A stretch of DNA of 55,632 bases from JAUHXS01 sp965213575 (GCA_965213575.1 CBDBZN010000026.1:1-55632); one strand, 5' to 3'; shown: positions 27,607 through 37,143, counted from the stretch's first letter. Translations and numbers: made by a program. Notes: generated by a model from the sequence alone, not told the origin.

Positions 27607-27962
27607 CGATACCATGATTTTTGATTTGCTAAAAATCACGGATATGCAGTATTAACTTTTGACTCATATAGTGTTTCGTGACTTTCTCAATTCTGATGAA
27701 AAAGAAATATTAGAAATAATAAAAAACTTTGATTGAAAATTTTAAAACTTTATTCCATTAAAAATCTTAAGTGACGCTGTCTAAACTTAAGATATACAAC
27801 GAGCGTCCTTTAAGTCACACCCTCACTCTTCTTTTCCCTTTTAAGCCTCCTTTCTCTTCTTCGCGTTGATATAATTTTTTCTGTATATTTGTAATGTAAA
27901 TACGATAAATAAACAAAAATAAATTATAAATAATAATTTTAAGTATATAAATTTTACTGAAC
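27607..27962. other. 356-base gap between repeat module and lipoprotein gene
   Basis: No gene is recognisable. It holds a small cttaagt/acttaag inverted repeat (~27767-27792) and one TAnnTTTG match, tatatttg at 27884-27891, which could be the -7 element for the downstream lipoprotein gene although no TTG box at the usual spacing was found. Confidence 0.4.
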
Positions 27963-28741
27963 ATGAAATTTTTACCATCAATAATATTTATTATAGGTAT
28001 GTTAACTTCTTGCAGTACATACATTCAGGTAATGAATACAAATCTACTGACTGCAAAACAGAAAATAAGATATATATATTCGAAAATGAAAACGTTAAAA
28101 TTTCATACGATTTTTGGGAATATCATGGCTATATGGCTTTTGTCGTTTTTAATAAAACTGATAAACCTCTTTATATAAATTGGAAAAATTCTTCTTATAT
28201 AGTTAATGGGGCAAAAAATGATTATTGGTCTGATGTTCAGAACACAAATTCAACAGGAACTTCTTCAGGATATACTATTAGCCCAAATTTCAACTCGAAT
28301 AAAAGTTATAATGTGTTTACAGGTCTCAGCTATTCTTCTACTCAAAGTGTTACTATTAAACCTGAAAAAATAACATTTATTCCTCCCAGATCGAACTCTA
28401 AAAAAATTTCATTTTATCTAATGCCTCAATCCCACTATAAAATACCTAATCCTCAAAGTTCAGAAGAATCTTTATCTGATAGTAAAAATCGAACCACTAA
28501 AGTGAAGTTCGAAACTTTCACAAAAAATAATACCCCATTTGTTTGGAGAAACTTTCTGGCTTTTTCAACTCTAGAGGAAGGAACAGAATTTTTCTATATT
28601 GATAATGAATTTTATCTTTCGTCAGTTCGTGAGATGACTTTAAGACATTTTAGAGGAAAAGTATCTAATAAAATTGATGGAAAACCTATTTATTCTAATC
28701 GAGAGAAAGGAAATGATTCTTTTTATATGTGGAAAAAATAA
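27963..28741 (+). pseudogene. Frameshifted lipoprotein of unknown function
   Basis: The ATG at 27963 begins a clear lipoprotein signal (MKFLPSIIFIIGMLTSC, Cys17) followed by STYIQV. From about 28035 the coding sequence continues in another frame with KSTDCKTENKIYIFENENVK, ISYDFWEYHGYMAFVVFNK and further strand-rich sequence to the stop at 28741. One missing base near 28033-28040 explains the switch, and restoring it gives 780 bases or 259 residues. The mature part looks like an all-beta protein with no family I recognise. It may be a pseudogene or a sequence error. Confidence 0.6.
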
Positions 28742-28774
28742 TTTAACAATTCACCTAGCTTAACTAAAAATTTA

Positions 28775-28798
28775 TTAGCTAAATTGTTAATTGGCTAA
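28775..28798. repeat. 24-bp partly palindromic motif, right copy
   Basis: It matches the motif after ndk (25720-25743) at 22 of 24 positions. More cagctaatta units follow up to the acsA start codon at 28830, so this stretch is locally repetitive. Confidence 0.6.
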
Positions 28799-28829
28799 TC
28801 AGCTAATTAACTCATCAGCTAATTAATTT

Positions 28830-30728
28830 ATGCTTTCACAAATCAAATCTTTCCAAGAATATCAAGACACTTATCAAAGAAGTATTGATCATCCCGAACA
28901 ATTTTGGGCAGAAATTGCAGAAAGCTTTCAGTGGCATAAGAAATGGGATAAAGTCAAGTCCGGAGATTTCAATAAAGCAGATTACAAATGGTTTGAAGGA
29001 GCACAATTAAATATTACAGAAAACTGCCTGGACCGGCATCTCCAAAAATTAGGTAATAAAACTGCGATTATATGGGAATCAAATGATCCGGAAGAAGCTT
29101 CCAAGCACATCAGCTACCAAGAATTACATGAGGAAGTTTGCAAGTTTGCAAATGTACTAACAGCCCAGGGCGTAAGCAAAGGAGACATAGTATGCCTTTA
29201 TATGCCGATGGTGCCGGAGTTAGCTATAGCTGTGCTAGCTTGTGCGAGAATAGGCGCTATTCACTCCGTAGTGTTTGGTGGTTTTTCAGCTAACGCTTTA
29301 GCAGATAGAATAAATGACGCAGCTTGTAAAATTTTACTCACTGCTGATGGCACTATGCGAGGAAATAAAGAGATCAAACTAAAAGATATAGCCGATGAAG
29401 CCATGAAAAAGACTCCGAGTGTTGAAAAATGTATAGTTTTAAAGCGAACTAATAACAACTGCTCTATTGAATCAGGCCGAGATATTTGGTGGCTTGATGC
29501 AGTTGACAATGCATCTAGAGATCATCAAGCGATATCCATGGATGCTGAAAGCCCCCTATTCATTTTATACACTTCTGGTTCTACAGGGAAGCCAAAAGGT
29601 ATTTTACATACCACTGCAGGTTATATGGCCAACACAGCATATACTTTTGCTAATGTATTCCAATATCAAGCTGATGATATTTATTGGTGTACTGCTGACA
29701 TCGGTTGGATTACCGGCCATTCTTATATTGTATATGGGCCATTACTAAATGGTGCAACAACCCTGATGTTTGAAGGAATACCCACTTTCCCTGATGCAGG
29801 CCGTTTTTGGGAAATTATTGATAAGCATCAAGTGAATATATTTTATACTGCTCCAACTGCTATAAGAGCACTACAAGCCTACGAGTTAAAATATGTAAAT
29901 GATAAAAATTTAAGTTCTCTAAAGGTTTTAGGAAGCGTAGGTGAACCGATCAATGAAGAAGCATGGCAATGGTATCATCATCATATTGGAAAAGGGAATT
30001 GCCCAATTGTAGATACATGGTGGCAAACAGAAACCGGTGCAATTATGATCTCGCCATTGGCTAACATAACTCCTCTCAAGCCATCTTATGCTACTTTGCC
30101 TCTACCGGGCGTACAACCTGCACTGGTCGATGCGGAGGGACAAATTATTGAAGGGAATGATGTAGAAGGCAATCTAGTTATTCTTCATTCTTGGCCATCT
30201 CAAGCCAGAACTATTTATGGAGATCATGAGCGATTCATACAAACTTACTTTAGTACTTATCCCAACAAGTATTTTACCGGCGATGGATGCAAAAGAGATG
30301 AAGATGGCTATTATAGGATTACCGGAAGAGTTGATGATGTGATTAATGTATCTGGGCATAGGATTGGTACCGCTGAAGTGGAAAACGCCATTGATGAACA
30401 TGAAGCGGTTTGTGAAACCGCAGTAGTAGGTTTTCCGCATGAGATTAAAGGACAAGGCATTTATGCTTATGTAGTTTGTCATAATACTCCCACAGATCAA
30501 ACAGTACTTCGTCAAGAAATCATTCAATTGGTTGATAAGATGATTGGCCCTATAGCAAGGCCGGATAAAATACAATTTGTTGAAGGATTACCTAAAACCC
30601 GTTCCGGAAAGATTATGAGGCGAATTCTGAGAAAAATAGCTGAAGGCGACACCACTAATTTAGGTGATACCTCTACCCTCCTAGATCCAACTGTGGTAGA
30701 GTCGATTAAAGAAGGAGTAATCATATAA
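28830..30728 (+). CDS. acsA: Acetyl-CoA synthetase
   Basis: The enzyme activates acetate to acetyl-CoA through an acetyl-AMP intermediate. The 632-residue protein has the expected length and motifs: FGGFSANALADRI, the phosphate-binding loop YTSGSTGKPKGI, DTWWQTETGAIMISP, the hinge TGDGCKRDEDGYYRITGR (split across A5/A8) and the regulatory lysine in PKTRSGKIMRR, which is the usual acetylation target. It is the first conserved gene after the accessory segment. Confidence 0.95.
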   Translation: MLSQIKSFQEYQDTYQRSIDHPEQFWAEIAESFQWHKKWDKVKSGDFNKADYKWFEGAQLNITENCLDRHLQKLGNKTAIIWESNDPEEASKHISYQELHEEVCKFANVLTAQGVSKGDIVCLYMPMVPELAIAVLACARIGAIHSVVFGGFSANALADRINDAACKILLTADGTMRGNKEIKLKDIADEAMKKTPSVEKCIVLKRTNNNCSIESGRDIWWLDAVDNASRDHQAISMDAESPLFILYTSGSTGKPKGILHTTAGYMANTAYTFANVFQYQADDIYWCTADIGWITGHSYIVYGPLLNGATTLMFEGIPTFPDAGRFWEIIDKHQVNIFYTAPTAIRALQAYELKYVNDKNLSSLKVLGSVGEPINEEAWQWYHHHIGKGNCPIVDTWWQTETGAIMISPLANITPLKPSYATLPLPGVQPALVDAEGQIIEGNDVEGNLVILHSWPSQARTIYGDHERFIQTYFSTYPNKYFTGDGCKRDEDGYYRITGRVDDVINVSGHRIGTAEVENAIDEHEAVCETAVVGFPHEIKGQGIYAYVVCHNTPTDQTVLRQEIIQLVDKMIGPIARPDKIQFVEGLPKTRSGKIMRRILRKIAEGDTTNLGDTSTLLDPTVVESIKEGVII

Positions 30729-30844
30729 CTTTCACAATTAAGTTTATTTGTAATCAATTTATCTATAGATTAATTTTATTTTTATAAGGGCACTTAAAAC
30801 TTATAGTTTACAATTAATATATACGTTTCTAAAACATTTACACA

Positions 30845-33145
30845 TTGAACATTAAAAATTCAACACTCAGCATTCAATATTTAATATACCTATTCGCTAT
30901 TGGCTATTCACTAATGGCTACTACCCCCTCTTTCGCTCAAAATGGGAATATCCGTGGATTTGTCTACAACCAAGAATCAGGTGATCCGGTAATTTTCACT
31001 TCAGTCTTTTTACAAGGTACTACTACCGGAGCAGTGACTGACATCAATGGTTTTTATTCTATTTCAGGGTTAAAGGCGGGAACATACACGGTAGTCTGCC
31101 GAGCATTAGGATTTGATTCAGTAAGTTATACCATCTCTCTTGCGAAAGATGAAATTTATAAACAAAATTTTAATCTAGATAAAAATTCAGTCGAACTAAA
31201 AGGTGTAGATGTAAGTGCTGCAAAAATTGAAAAGGAAAACAATGTACAAATATCAACTGTTAAGATCACATCACAAGATATTAAGCATATTCCCGCTGTT
31301 GGTGGTGAGCCGGATTTAGCTCAATACTTACAGATTTTACCGGGAGTGATTTTTACCGGCGATCAGGGCGGGCAACTTTATATAAGAGGTGGAGCGCCTA
31401 TTCAAAACAAGGTCTTACTGGATGGAATGACAATATATAATCCATTTCATTCCATCGGATTATTTTCTGTTTTCGAAACGGACATCATAAGAAATGTAGA
31501 TGTGATGACAGGCGGATTTAATGCAGAGTATGGCGATAGAATTTCAGCTATTGTAGATATTACTACGAAAGATGGCAACAAAAAAGAATTATCGGGAAAA
31601 ATATCTGCTAATCCATTTATCAGTTCTTTATTATTAGAAGGGCCAATTTCTAAATTAAAAGATGATGGAAGCAGTTCCTCATTTATATTTTCTGCCAAGC
31701 ATTCTTACTTAGATAAATCCTCTAAAGTTTTTTACGACTATATTGATACGGGTGGTTTACCTTATAATTTTACCGACTTATATGGAAAGGTATCTTTCAA
31801 CTCTGCTAATGGCAGCAAAATCAATTTCTTTGGTTTTAATTATAATGACAATGTAAACTTTACAAGTATTTCAGACTTACACTGGGACGCATTGGGATTC
31901 GGTACCAACTTTGTGATCGTGCCGGGTAATTCACAGGTAATCATTAATGGTAAATTCTCTTATTCTGATTATGAAATTACACTTGCTGAGGCAGATAATA
32001 AACCCAGGTTCAGCTCTATAGGCGGGTTTAATGCCGGAATGGATTTCACTTATTTTATAGAAGATGGCGAAGTAAAATATGGCTTTGAGGTGCTCGGCTT
32101 TAAAACCGCTTTTGAATTTTTTAATTCTCTTGGCTTTAGGCTCAATCAAACTCAAAACACTACAGAGTTAGCCGGATTTGTTAAGTATAAAAAGAAAATA
32201 GGTAAGCTTCTGATCGAACCCAGTCTTCGTTTGCAATATTACGCAACTTTGTCAACTCCATCTATCGAGCCGAGGATAGGCCTTAAATATAATGCAACAG
32301 ATCGGTTGCGCTTTAAATTTGCCGGAGGGCGATTTACACAAAACCTGATCAGTACAATTTCTGATCGAGATGTAGTGAATTTATTTAGCGGCTATTTATC
32401 AGGGCCGGAAGTTACTTTATATGATTTAGATGGCAAAGAAGTGCGCGCCAACATTCAAAAATCATTACACGCTATTGCTGGAGTAGAATATGATATTACA
32501 AATCATTTAGAAATAAATGTAGAACCGTATGTAAAGGACTTCACGCAATTGATCAATCTCAATAGAAATAAGCTATTTGACTCTGATCCTGATTATATTA
32601 TTGAAGAAGGAATTGCTTATGGCATTGATTTTCTTTTAAAATATGAGTACAAACGTTGGTTTCTTTGGCTCGTATATTCTCACGGCTACGTTAAAAGAAA
32701 TGACGGCAATCAAGTATATCCGCCTCATTTCGACCGGCGGCATAATGTAAATTTTGTTGGTTCAAAAGTATTTGGCAAAGACCTTAATTGGGAAGTATCT
32801 ACCAGATGGAATTTAGGTTCCGGATTTCCTTTTACGCAAACTCAAGGCTTTTATGAAGAGGTTAACTTCAGTAATGGTGTAGGCAGCAATTATACTACTC
32901 AAAATGGAAATCTGGGTATTATTTATGCAGATAAGATCAATGGCGGGCGCCTTCCATACTATCACCGGTTAGATCTAGCTGTAAAGAGAACTTTTTTTAT
33001 TAGTGAAGATTCTGAACTTGAAGTAAATGCTACGGTGACGAATGTGTACAACCGCGAAAATATCTTTTACTTCGACAGAATCAGATATGAAAGAGTTAAT
33101 CAATTACCTATTATACCTAGTTTAGGATTAAAATTTGTGTTTTAG
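30845..33145 (+). CDS. TonB-dependent receptor with carboxypeptidase-regulatory-like domain
   Basis: The 766-residue protein starts at TTG 30845, which places a signal peptide (~10-32, ending SFAQN) directly before the mature start. Residues ~35-115 form a carboxypeptidase-D-regulatory-like domain (IRGFVYNQESGDPV, GAVTDINGFYSI), then a plug (~130-235: GEPDLAQYLQILPGV, RGGAPIQNKVLLDG, GGFNAEYGDRIS) and an outer-membrane beta barrel ending in a terminal Phe. It should import a large ligand using TonB energy. No SusD partner follows, so a glycan SusCD role is not supported. The subtilase gene follows closely. Confidence 0.88.
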   Translation: MNIKNSTLSIQYLIYLFAIGYSLMATTPSFAQNGNIRGFVYNQESGDPVIFTSVFLQGTTTGAVTDINGFYSISGLKAGTYTVVCRALGFDSVSYTISLAKDEIYKQNFNLDKNSVELKGVDVSAAKIEKENNVQISTVKITSQDIKHIPAVGGEPDLAQYLQILPGVIFTGDQGGQLYIRGGAPIQNKVLLDGMTIYNPFHSIGLFSVFETDIIRNVDVMTGGFNAEYGDRISAIVDITTKDGNKKELSGKISANPFISSLLLEGPISKLKDDGSSSSFIFSAKHSYLDKSSKVFYDYIDTGGLPYNFTDLYGKVSFNSANGSKINFFGFNYNDNVNFTSISDLHWDALGFGTNFVIVPGNSQVIINGKFSYSDYEITLAEADNKPRFSSIGGFNAGMDFTYFIEDGEVKYGFEVLGFKTAFEFFNSLGFRLNQTQNTTELAGFVKYKKKIGKLLIEPSLRLQYYATLSTPSIEPRIGLKYNATDRLRFKFAGGRFTQNLISTISDRDVVNLFSGYLSGPEVTLYDLDGKEVRANIQKSLHAIAGVEYDITNHLEINVEPYVKDFTQLINLNRNKLFDSDPDYIIEEGIAYGIDFLLKYEYKRWFLWLVYSHGYVKRNDGNQVYPPHFDRRHNVNFVGSKVFGKDLNWEVSTRWNLGSGFPFTQTQGFYEEVNFSNGVGSNYTTQNGNLGIIYADKINGGRLPYYHRLDLAVKRTFFISEDSELEVNATVTNVYNRENIFYFDRIRYERVNQLPIIPSLGLKFVF

Positions 33146-33201
33146 AAACTATTAATTGTGTCTTGGGTATCAAGTCAGCAGTAATATTAAATAATAACCA
33201 T

Positions 33202-34842
33202 ATGAAAAAGTTTACCATTTTCATTTTATTCTTAACCTCAAGTAGCTTATTAGCTCAAGAGAGATATATTGTATTTTTTAAAGATAAAAACAATACAAAT
33301 TATGAATCTTATAAGGATAACTTAAAGTCAATATTAAGCCCGGAGGCTATTGCTAAGAAAAAACAAAAAAATATTCCCATTGATAAATATGACATGCCAC
33401 TCGACTCCCGTAAAATAGATTTATTGAAAAAAAACGACTGCAAAATAATCAGACAATCAAAATGGCTGAATGCTGTGTTAATTGAAACATCTCGAACTCA
33501 AGAAGAGATTCTAACTATGACTGATATTAAAAATATTGTGTATTGTAGTGCCAAAAAATCCAGTCAAGTTTCCAATAAGTTTAATCTTGAAAGAAAAGAA
33601 GCTAATAGTTCATTAAAACAAAATAGTACTATAGATTATGGTGTAGCACGTACTCAAAACGAACTTCTAAATATTGATCATTTACATAATTTAGGATATA
33701 CTGGAGAAGATGTTACGATCGCTGTATTTGATGCTGGCTTTAGAGCTGTTAATTTTAGCATATACTTTGATTCTTTAAATTCAAATAATCAAATTATAGC
33801 CACGTATGACTTTGTAAATGATACTTCGTATGTGTATAGCGTAGATGACCACGGTTCATACGCGTTGTCTCTAATAGCTGCAAATCAGCCAGAGGAATTT
33901 GTAGGCATGGCTCCAAGTGCTAATTTCCTACTTGCAATAACAGATGACTTTTACTCCGAAACACATCAAGATGAGTTTAACTGGGTAGCTGCTATGGAAT
34001 GGGCTGATAGTACTGGTGTGGATATAATCTCCTCTTCTGTCAGTTATAGTAAATTTGATTCCGGCCAAGGTGATTATAACTATGATGATTTAGATGGTAA
34101 TACTTCTATTATTGCAAAGGGAGCAGGTATTGCTGCTTCAAAAGGTCTCATTGTTGTAAATAGTGGTGGAAATGGTGGAAAAATAACAACTCCTTGTGAT
34201 GCAGATAGTATACTATGTGTTGGAGGAACAGATTCGCTAAAAAATTACGACAGTATCTCTTCTACCGGACCAACTTTTGATGGAAGAATTAAACCAGATA
34301 TTAGTGCTCAGACAATAGATATTTGGGGGGTAAAAGTTGTAAACTTATCTACTCATTATATTGGTCGTTATAGCTATGGAGGCACATCAGGCTCAACACC
34401 AATGATTAGTGGATTAGCTGCTTGTTTAAAAAGTGCTCATCCTGATCGTACTAATATGGAAATTATTACTGCTATTAAGCTCAGCGCTCACCAAGCTAAT
34501 AATCCGGATACCTTAGTAGGTTATGGAGTGCCTAATGCTCGAGTAGCAGACTCTATACTTACTAATTTTACTTCATATAATTTAGCTCATGATACTGTTG
34601 ATAATAACAAGTATATAATATATCCAAATCCTTTTTCTGAAGATTTTCATATTCAAACTGCCGACAAGTCTCTCATAAAAAAAGTTGAAATATATTCCAC
34701 TGTAGGTCAGCTCGTAAAAAGACAATTTGTAGATAATCATCAATTACTTATATTAACTCATGATTTACCTTGTCAAGCTTATTTTATCAAAATAACGAAT
34801 GCTGAAAATTATATTATCGTAAAAAGGGTAATGAAAAACTAG
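33202..34842 (+). CDS. Secreted subtilisin-family (S8) protease with T9SS tail
   Basis: ATG at 33202 is chosen over the earlier start at 33163 because a signal peptide (MKKFTIFILFLTSSSLLAQ) begins there; the product has 546 residues. The triad is Asp177 (AVFDAGF), His217 (DDHGSYA) and Ser396 (GGTSGSTP). The last ~80 residues are a type-A T9SS sorting domain (IIYPNPFSEDF, EIYSTVGQLVKR, ending in a basic VKRVMKN). The propeptide region carries LSPEAIAKKKQKNI, typical of Bacteroidota S8 proteins. It may share a transcript with the TonB receptor gene 56 bases upstream. Confidence 0.88.
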   Translation: MKKFTIFILFLTSSSLLAQERYIVFFKDKNNTNYESYKDNLKSILSPEAIAKKKQKNIPIDKYDMPLDSRKIDLLKKNDCKIIRQSKWLNAVLIETSRTQEEILTMTDIKNIVYCSAKKSSQVSNKFNLERKEANSSLKQNSTIDYGVARTQNELLNIDHLHNLGYTGEDVTIAVFDAGFRAVNFSIYFDSLNSNNQIIATYDFVNDTSYVYSVDDHGSYALSLIAANQPEEFVGMAPSANFLLAITDDFYSETHQDEFNWVAAMEWADSTGVDIISSSVSYSKFDSGQGDYNYDDLDGNTSIIAKGAGIAASKGLIVVNSGGNGGKITTPCDADSILCVGGTDSLKNYDSISSTGPTFDGRIKPDISAQTIDIWGVKVVNLSTHYIGRYSYGGTSGSTPMISGLAACLKSAHPDRTNMEIITAIKLSAHQANNPDTLVGYGVPNARVADSILTNFTSYNLAHDTVDNNKYIIYPNPFSEDFHIQTADKSLIKKVEIYSTVGQLVKRQFVDNHQLLILTHDLPCQAYFIKITNAENYIIVKRVMKN

Positions 34843-34897
34843 TTGCGAACAAACTAACTAAATACTTAACTGAAAGTCACATCTTCAGTTATATAAC

Positions 34898-34928
34898 AAA
34901 AAAGGGATACAATAATGCATCCCTTTTT
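34898..34928. terminator. Bidirectional intrinsic terminator
   Basis: The stem aaaaagggat / atccctttttt-type (34899-34908 with 34919-34928) closes on a 10-base loop and has A and T runs on both sides, so it can serve both the subtilase gene and the convergent PRC-barrel gene. A second hairpin with 7-bp arms (aactgaa/ttcagtt) lies just before it. Confidence 0.8.
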
Positions 34929-34948
34929 CTAATCTTCAAAAGTAATAT

Positions 34949-35314
34949 TTAGAAAGTACTTTCTTTTTTCCAATATGGTTCTTCTTCATAATATGAATAA
35001 ACTTCATCATGAAATTCTCTATCGGCAGAAGAAGGCCAATTGTCTTTATCAAAACCAGGGGCATTTTCTAACTGCTCTTTAGAAACATTTAAAATCAATT
35101 CCTCATCTTCTGTATCAACAGAAAATTTCTGTAATGGAATGGCAAAATATTTGTCACCCATACCTAAAAAACCTCCAAATGATAGAACAGCATAGCTTAC
35201 TCTTCCACTTTCAACATCAATCATTAGGTCTTTTAATTCACCTAGATTTTCACCTTTTGTATTTTTTACATCAGTTCCTCTAAGAGAAGAAGCTGATAAT
35301 GTTTTTGTATACAT
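34949..35314 (-). CDS. PRC-barrel domain protein
   Basis: The 121-residue cytoplasmic protein has a single PRC barrel: SASSLRGTDVKNTKGENLGELKDL, then SGRVSYAVLSFGG and KYFAIPLQKF, as in stress-induced photoreaction-centre H-like proteins. The C-terminal ~25 residues are rich in Asp, Glu and Tyr (EVYSYYEEEPYW). Such proteins are often induced by desiccation or salt; that is family knowledge, not shown here. Confidence 0.85.
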   Translation of the reverse strand: MYTKTLSASSLRGTDVKNTKGENLGELKDLMIDVESGRVSYAVLSFGGFLGMGDKYFAIPLQKFSVDTEDEELILNVSKEQLENAPGFDKDNWPSSADREFHDEVYSYYEEEPYWKKESTF

Positions 35315-35447
35315 AATATATAAATTTTAATTATTTAATTTGTTGAAATCCATCGTTGATCTCTATTTATAATAGTCAAATCTTGTACCAAGGATTATAA
35401 ATCTTTCAACAATACTGTTAAAAATATGTAATATATTGAATATCATT

Positions 35448-35474
35448 AATTTATTATTTAGTAAATAATAAATT
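35448..35474. promoter_or_regulatory. 27-base perfect hairpin in a divergent gap
   Basis: Twelve-bp perfect inverted repeats (aatttattattt and its complement) flank a 3-base loop. It lies in the 289-base region between the divergent PRC-barrel and NTF2-like genes, so it cannot be a normal end-of-gene terminator; an operator or a leader hairpin is possible. The rest of the gap shows nothing I can name. Confidence 0.35.
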
Positions 35475-35603
35475 ATCAAATATAGAGGAGAATATTTTAC
35501 CTATAAGCGGAATAAAATTCAACAATTATCAATCTATTTAATATTAAAAATGCTGCCCACAATTATTTTATTTATTTTTATGAGCCATCAACAATAAATC
35601 ATA

Positions 35604-35939
35604 ATGACACCCGAAGAGATCGTGCAAGGCCAGCTTAATGATTATAATAAACAAGATATTGATGCTTTTTTAGAATGGTACTGGGATGACGTAGAAATAT
35701 ACAGCTACCCGGAGGAGTTTAGTTATAAAGGGAAAGAGCAAATGAGAATAGTTTACCAAAATCTATGGCAGCAACATCCAAATCAAAAAGTTCAATTACT
35801 TAACAGAATATCAGTAGGAAATACCGTTATGGATAAAGAGCACGTAATAGGTAGAGAAAACGCAAAAGAGTTTGATGTAATAGCTATTTTTACTATTCAA
35901 AATCATAAAATAAAAGAAGTTCGATTTGTGTCAAAATAG
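35604..35939 (+). CDS. NTF2-like / SnoaL-like domain protein
   Basis: The 111-residue protein fits the cone-shaped NTF2-like fold: GQLNDYNKQDIDAFLEWYWDD, VEIYSYPEE, GKEQMRIVYQNLWQQHP, and strand pairs ending FTIQNHKIKEVRF. Members are small binding proteins or isomerases; no catalytic dyad is evident. It precedes purM by 37 bases, but purM has its own -7-like element. Confidence 0.75.
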   Translation: MTPEEIVQGQLNDYNKQDIDAFLEWYWDDVEIYSYPEEFSYKGKEQMRIVYQNLWQQHPNQKVQLLNRISVGNTVMDKEHVIGRENAKEFDVIAIFTIQNHKIKEVRFVSK

Positions 35940-35958
35940 CTCGAAATTTAAAATTTGA

Positions 35959-35966
35959 TATATTTG
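35959..35966 (+). promoter_or_regulatory. TAnnTTTG -7 element before purM
   Basis: The octamer tatatttg matches the Bacteroidota -7 consensus and lies 10 bases before the purM start codon. No TTG box was found at the usual distance upstream, so the match is partial. Confidence 0.4.
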
Positions 35967-35976
35967 CATACATTAT

Positions 35977-37143
35977 ATGAGAGATTTAAAATACAGTCAA
36001 AGAGGTGTTTCTGCACAAAAGGAGGATGTACATGCTGCCATTAAAAATGTAAATAAGGGGTTATTCCCAAAAGCATTTTGTAAAGTAATTCCTGATTATC
36101 TAGGCCAATCTGAAGATCATTGTATTATTATGCATGCAGATGGAGCCGGTACAAAATCTTCTTTAGCATATGCTTATTGGAAAGAAACTGGTGATTTGTC
36201 TGTTTGGAAAGGAATTGCACAAGATGCATTAATAATGAACATTGACGACCTCTTATGTGTAGGCGCTACTGATAATTTCCTTCTTTCCTCTACGATCGGC
36301 AGAAATAAAAATTTGATTCCCGGAGAAGTGATTGCAGCCATTATTAATGGTACAGAGGAATTACTTAACGAATTTAAAGATATGGGTATCCATATCCATT
36401 CTACCGGTGGCGAAACAGCTGATGTAGGAGATCTAGTGCGTACCATCATTGTAGATTCTACAGTTACTTGTAGGATGAAAAGAGCTGATGTAATTGATAA
36501 TGCTAATATTCAAGCAGGTGACGTAATTGTTGGTCTTTCCTCTTATGGCCAAGCTTCTTACGAAAAAGAATATAATAGTGGTATGGGTAGTAACGGTTTG
36601 ACTTCAGCTAGGCATGATGTATTCAATAATAGTACTGCAAAAAAATATCCTGAAACATATGATCATGCAGTTGATGAAAAGGTAGTTTACTGCGGATCTA
36701 AGAATTTAACAGACACTATAGACGGAATGTCACTAAATATGGGGAAATTAGTCCTTTCTCCTACTCGCACCTATGCCCCTATTTTAAAAGAAATTATCAA
36801 TCAATACAGGAATCAAATACACGGAATCGTTCATTGTTCAGGAGGGGCACAAACGAAAATATTGCATTTTATAGATAATCTACATATTATTAAGGATAAT
36901 ATGCTCCCTATTCCTCCATTATTTAATATTATACAAGAAGAGTCTACAACAGATTGGCGAGAGATGTATCAAGTATTTAATATGGGGCATAGGATGGAGA
37001 TATATTGTTCACAAAATATTGCCGATAATATTATAGCTATATCCAACCGGTTCAATGTATCAGCCCAAATAATCGGTAAGGTTGAAAAAGCAGCTAATAA
37101 AAAGCTGAGCATACATTCTCCATATGGTGTATATAATTATTAG
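35977..37143 (+). CDS. purM: Phosphoribosylformylglycinamidine cyclo-ligase (AIR synthase)
   Basis: PurM closes the imidazole ring of aminoimidazole ribotide in de novo purine synthesis, using ATP. The 388-residue protein belongs to the longer Bacteroidota form: YSQRGVSAQKEDVHAAI, HADGAGTKSSLAY, MNIDDLLCVGAT, HSTGGETADVGDLVRT and IVHCSGGAQTKIL. No other purine genes are near. Confidence 0.9.
   Translation: MRDLKYSQRGVSAQKEDVHAAIKNVNKGLFPKAFCKVIPDYLGQSEDHCIIMHADGAGTKSSLAYAYWKETGDLSVWKGIAQDALIMNIDDLLCVGATDNFLLSSTIGRNKNLIPGEVIAAIINGTEELLNEFKDMGIHIHSTGGETADVGDLVRTIIVDSTVTCRMKRADVIDNANIQAGDVIVGLSSYGQASYEKEYNSGMGSNGLTSARHDVFNNSTAKKYPETYDHAVDEKVVYCGSKNLTDTIDGMSLNMGKLVLSPTRTYAPILKEIINQYRNQIHGIVHCSGGAQTKILHFIDNLHIIKDNMLPIPPLFNIIQEESTTDWREMYQVFNMGHRMEIYCSQNIADNIIAISNRFNVSAQIIGKVEKAANKKLSIHSPYGVYNY

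Noticed and set aside
27659..27736. Short peptide gene (about 25 codons with RDFLNSDEKEILEIIKN)
   Set aside because: The sequence looks protein-like, but it has only a TTG start, no ribosome binding site and no recognisable family; possibly a remnant, but unsupported.
30845..33145. SusC-type glycan importer
   Set aside because: No SusD-like lipoprotein follows; the next gene is a subtilase, so only a general TonB-dependent receptor call is supported.
33163..33201. Earlier start for the second subtilase
   Set aside because: It would place 13 residues before a complete signal peptide that begins at the ATG at 33202.
35448..35474. Intrinsic terminator
   Set aside because: It lies upstream of both flanking genes, is AT-only and so has a weak stem.
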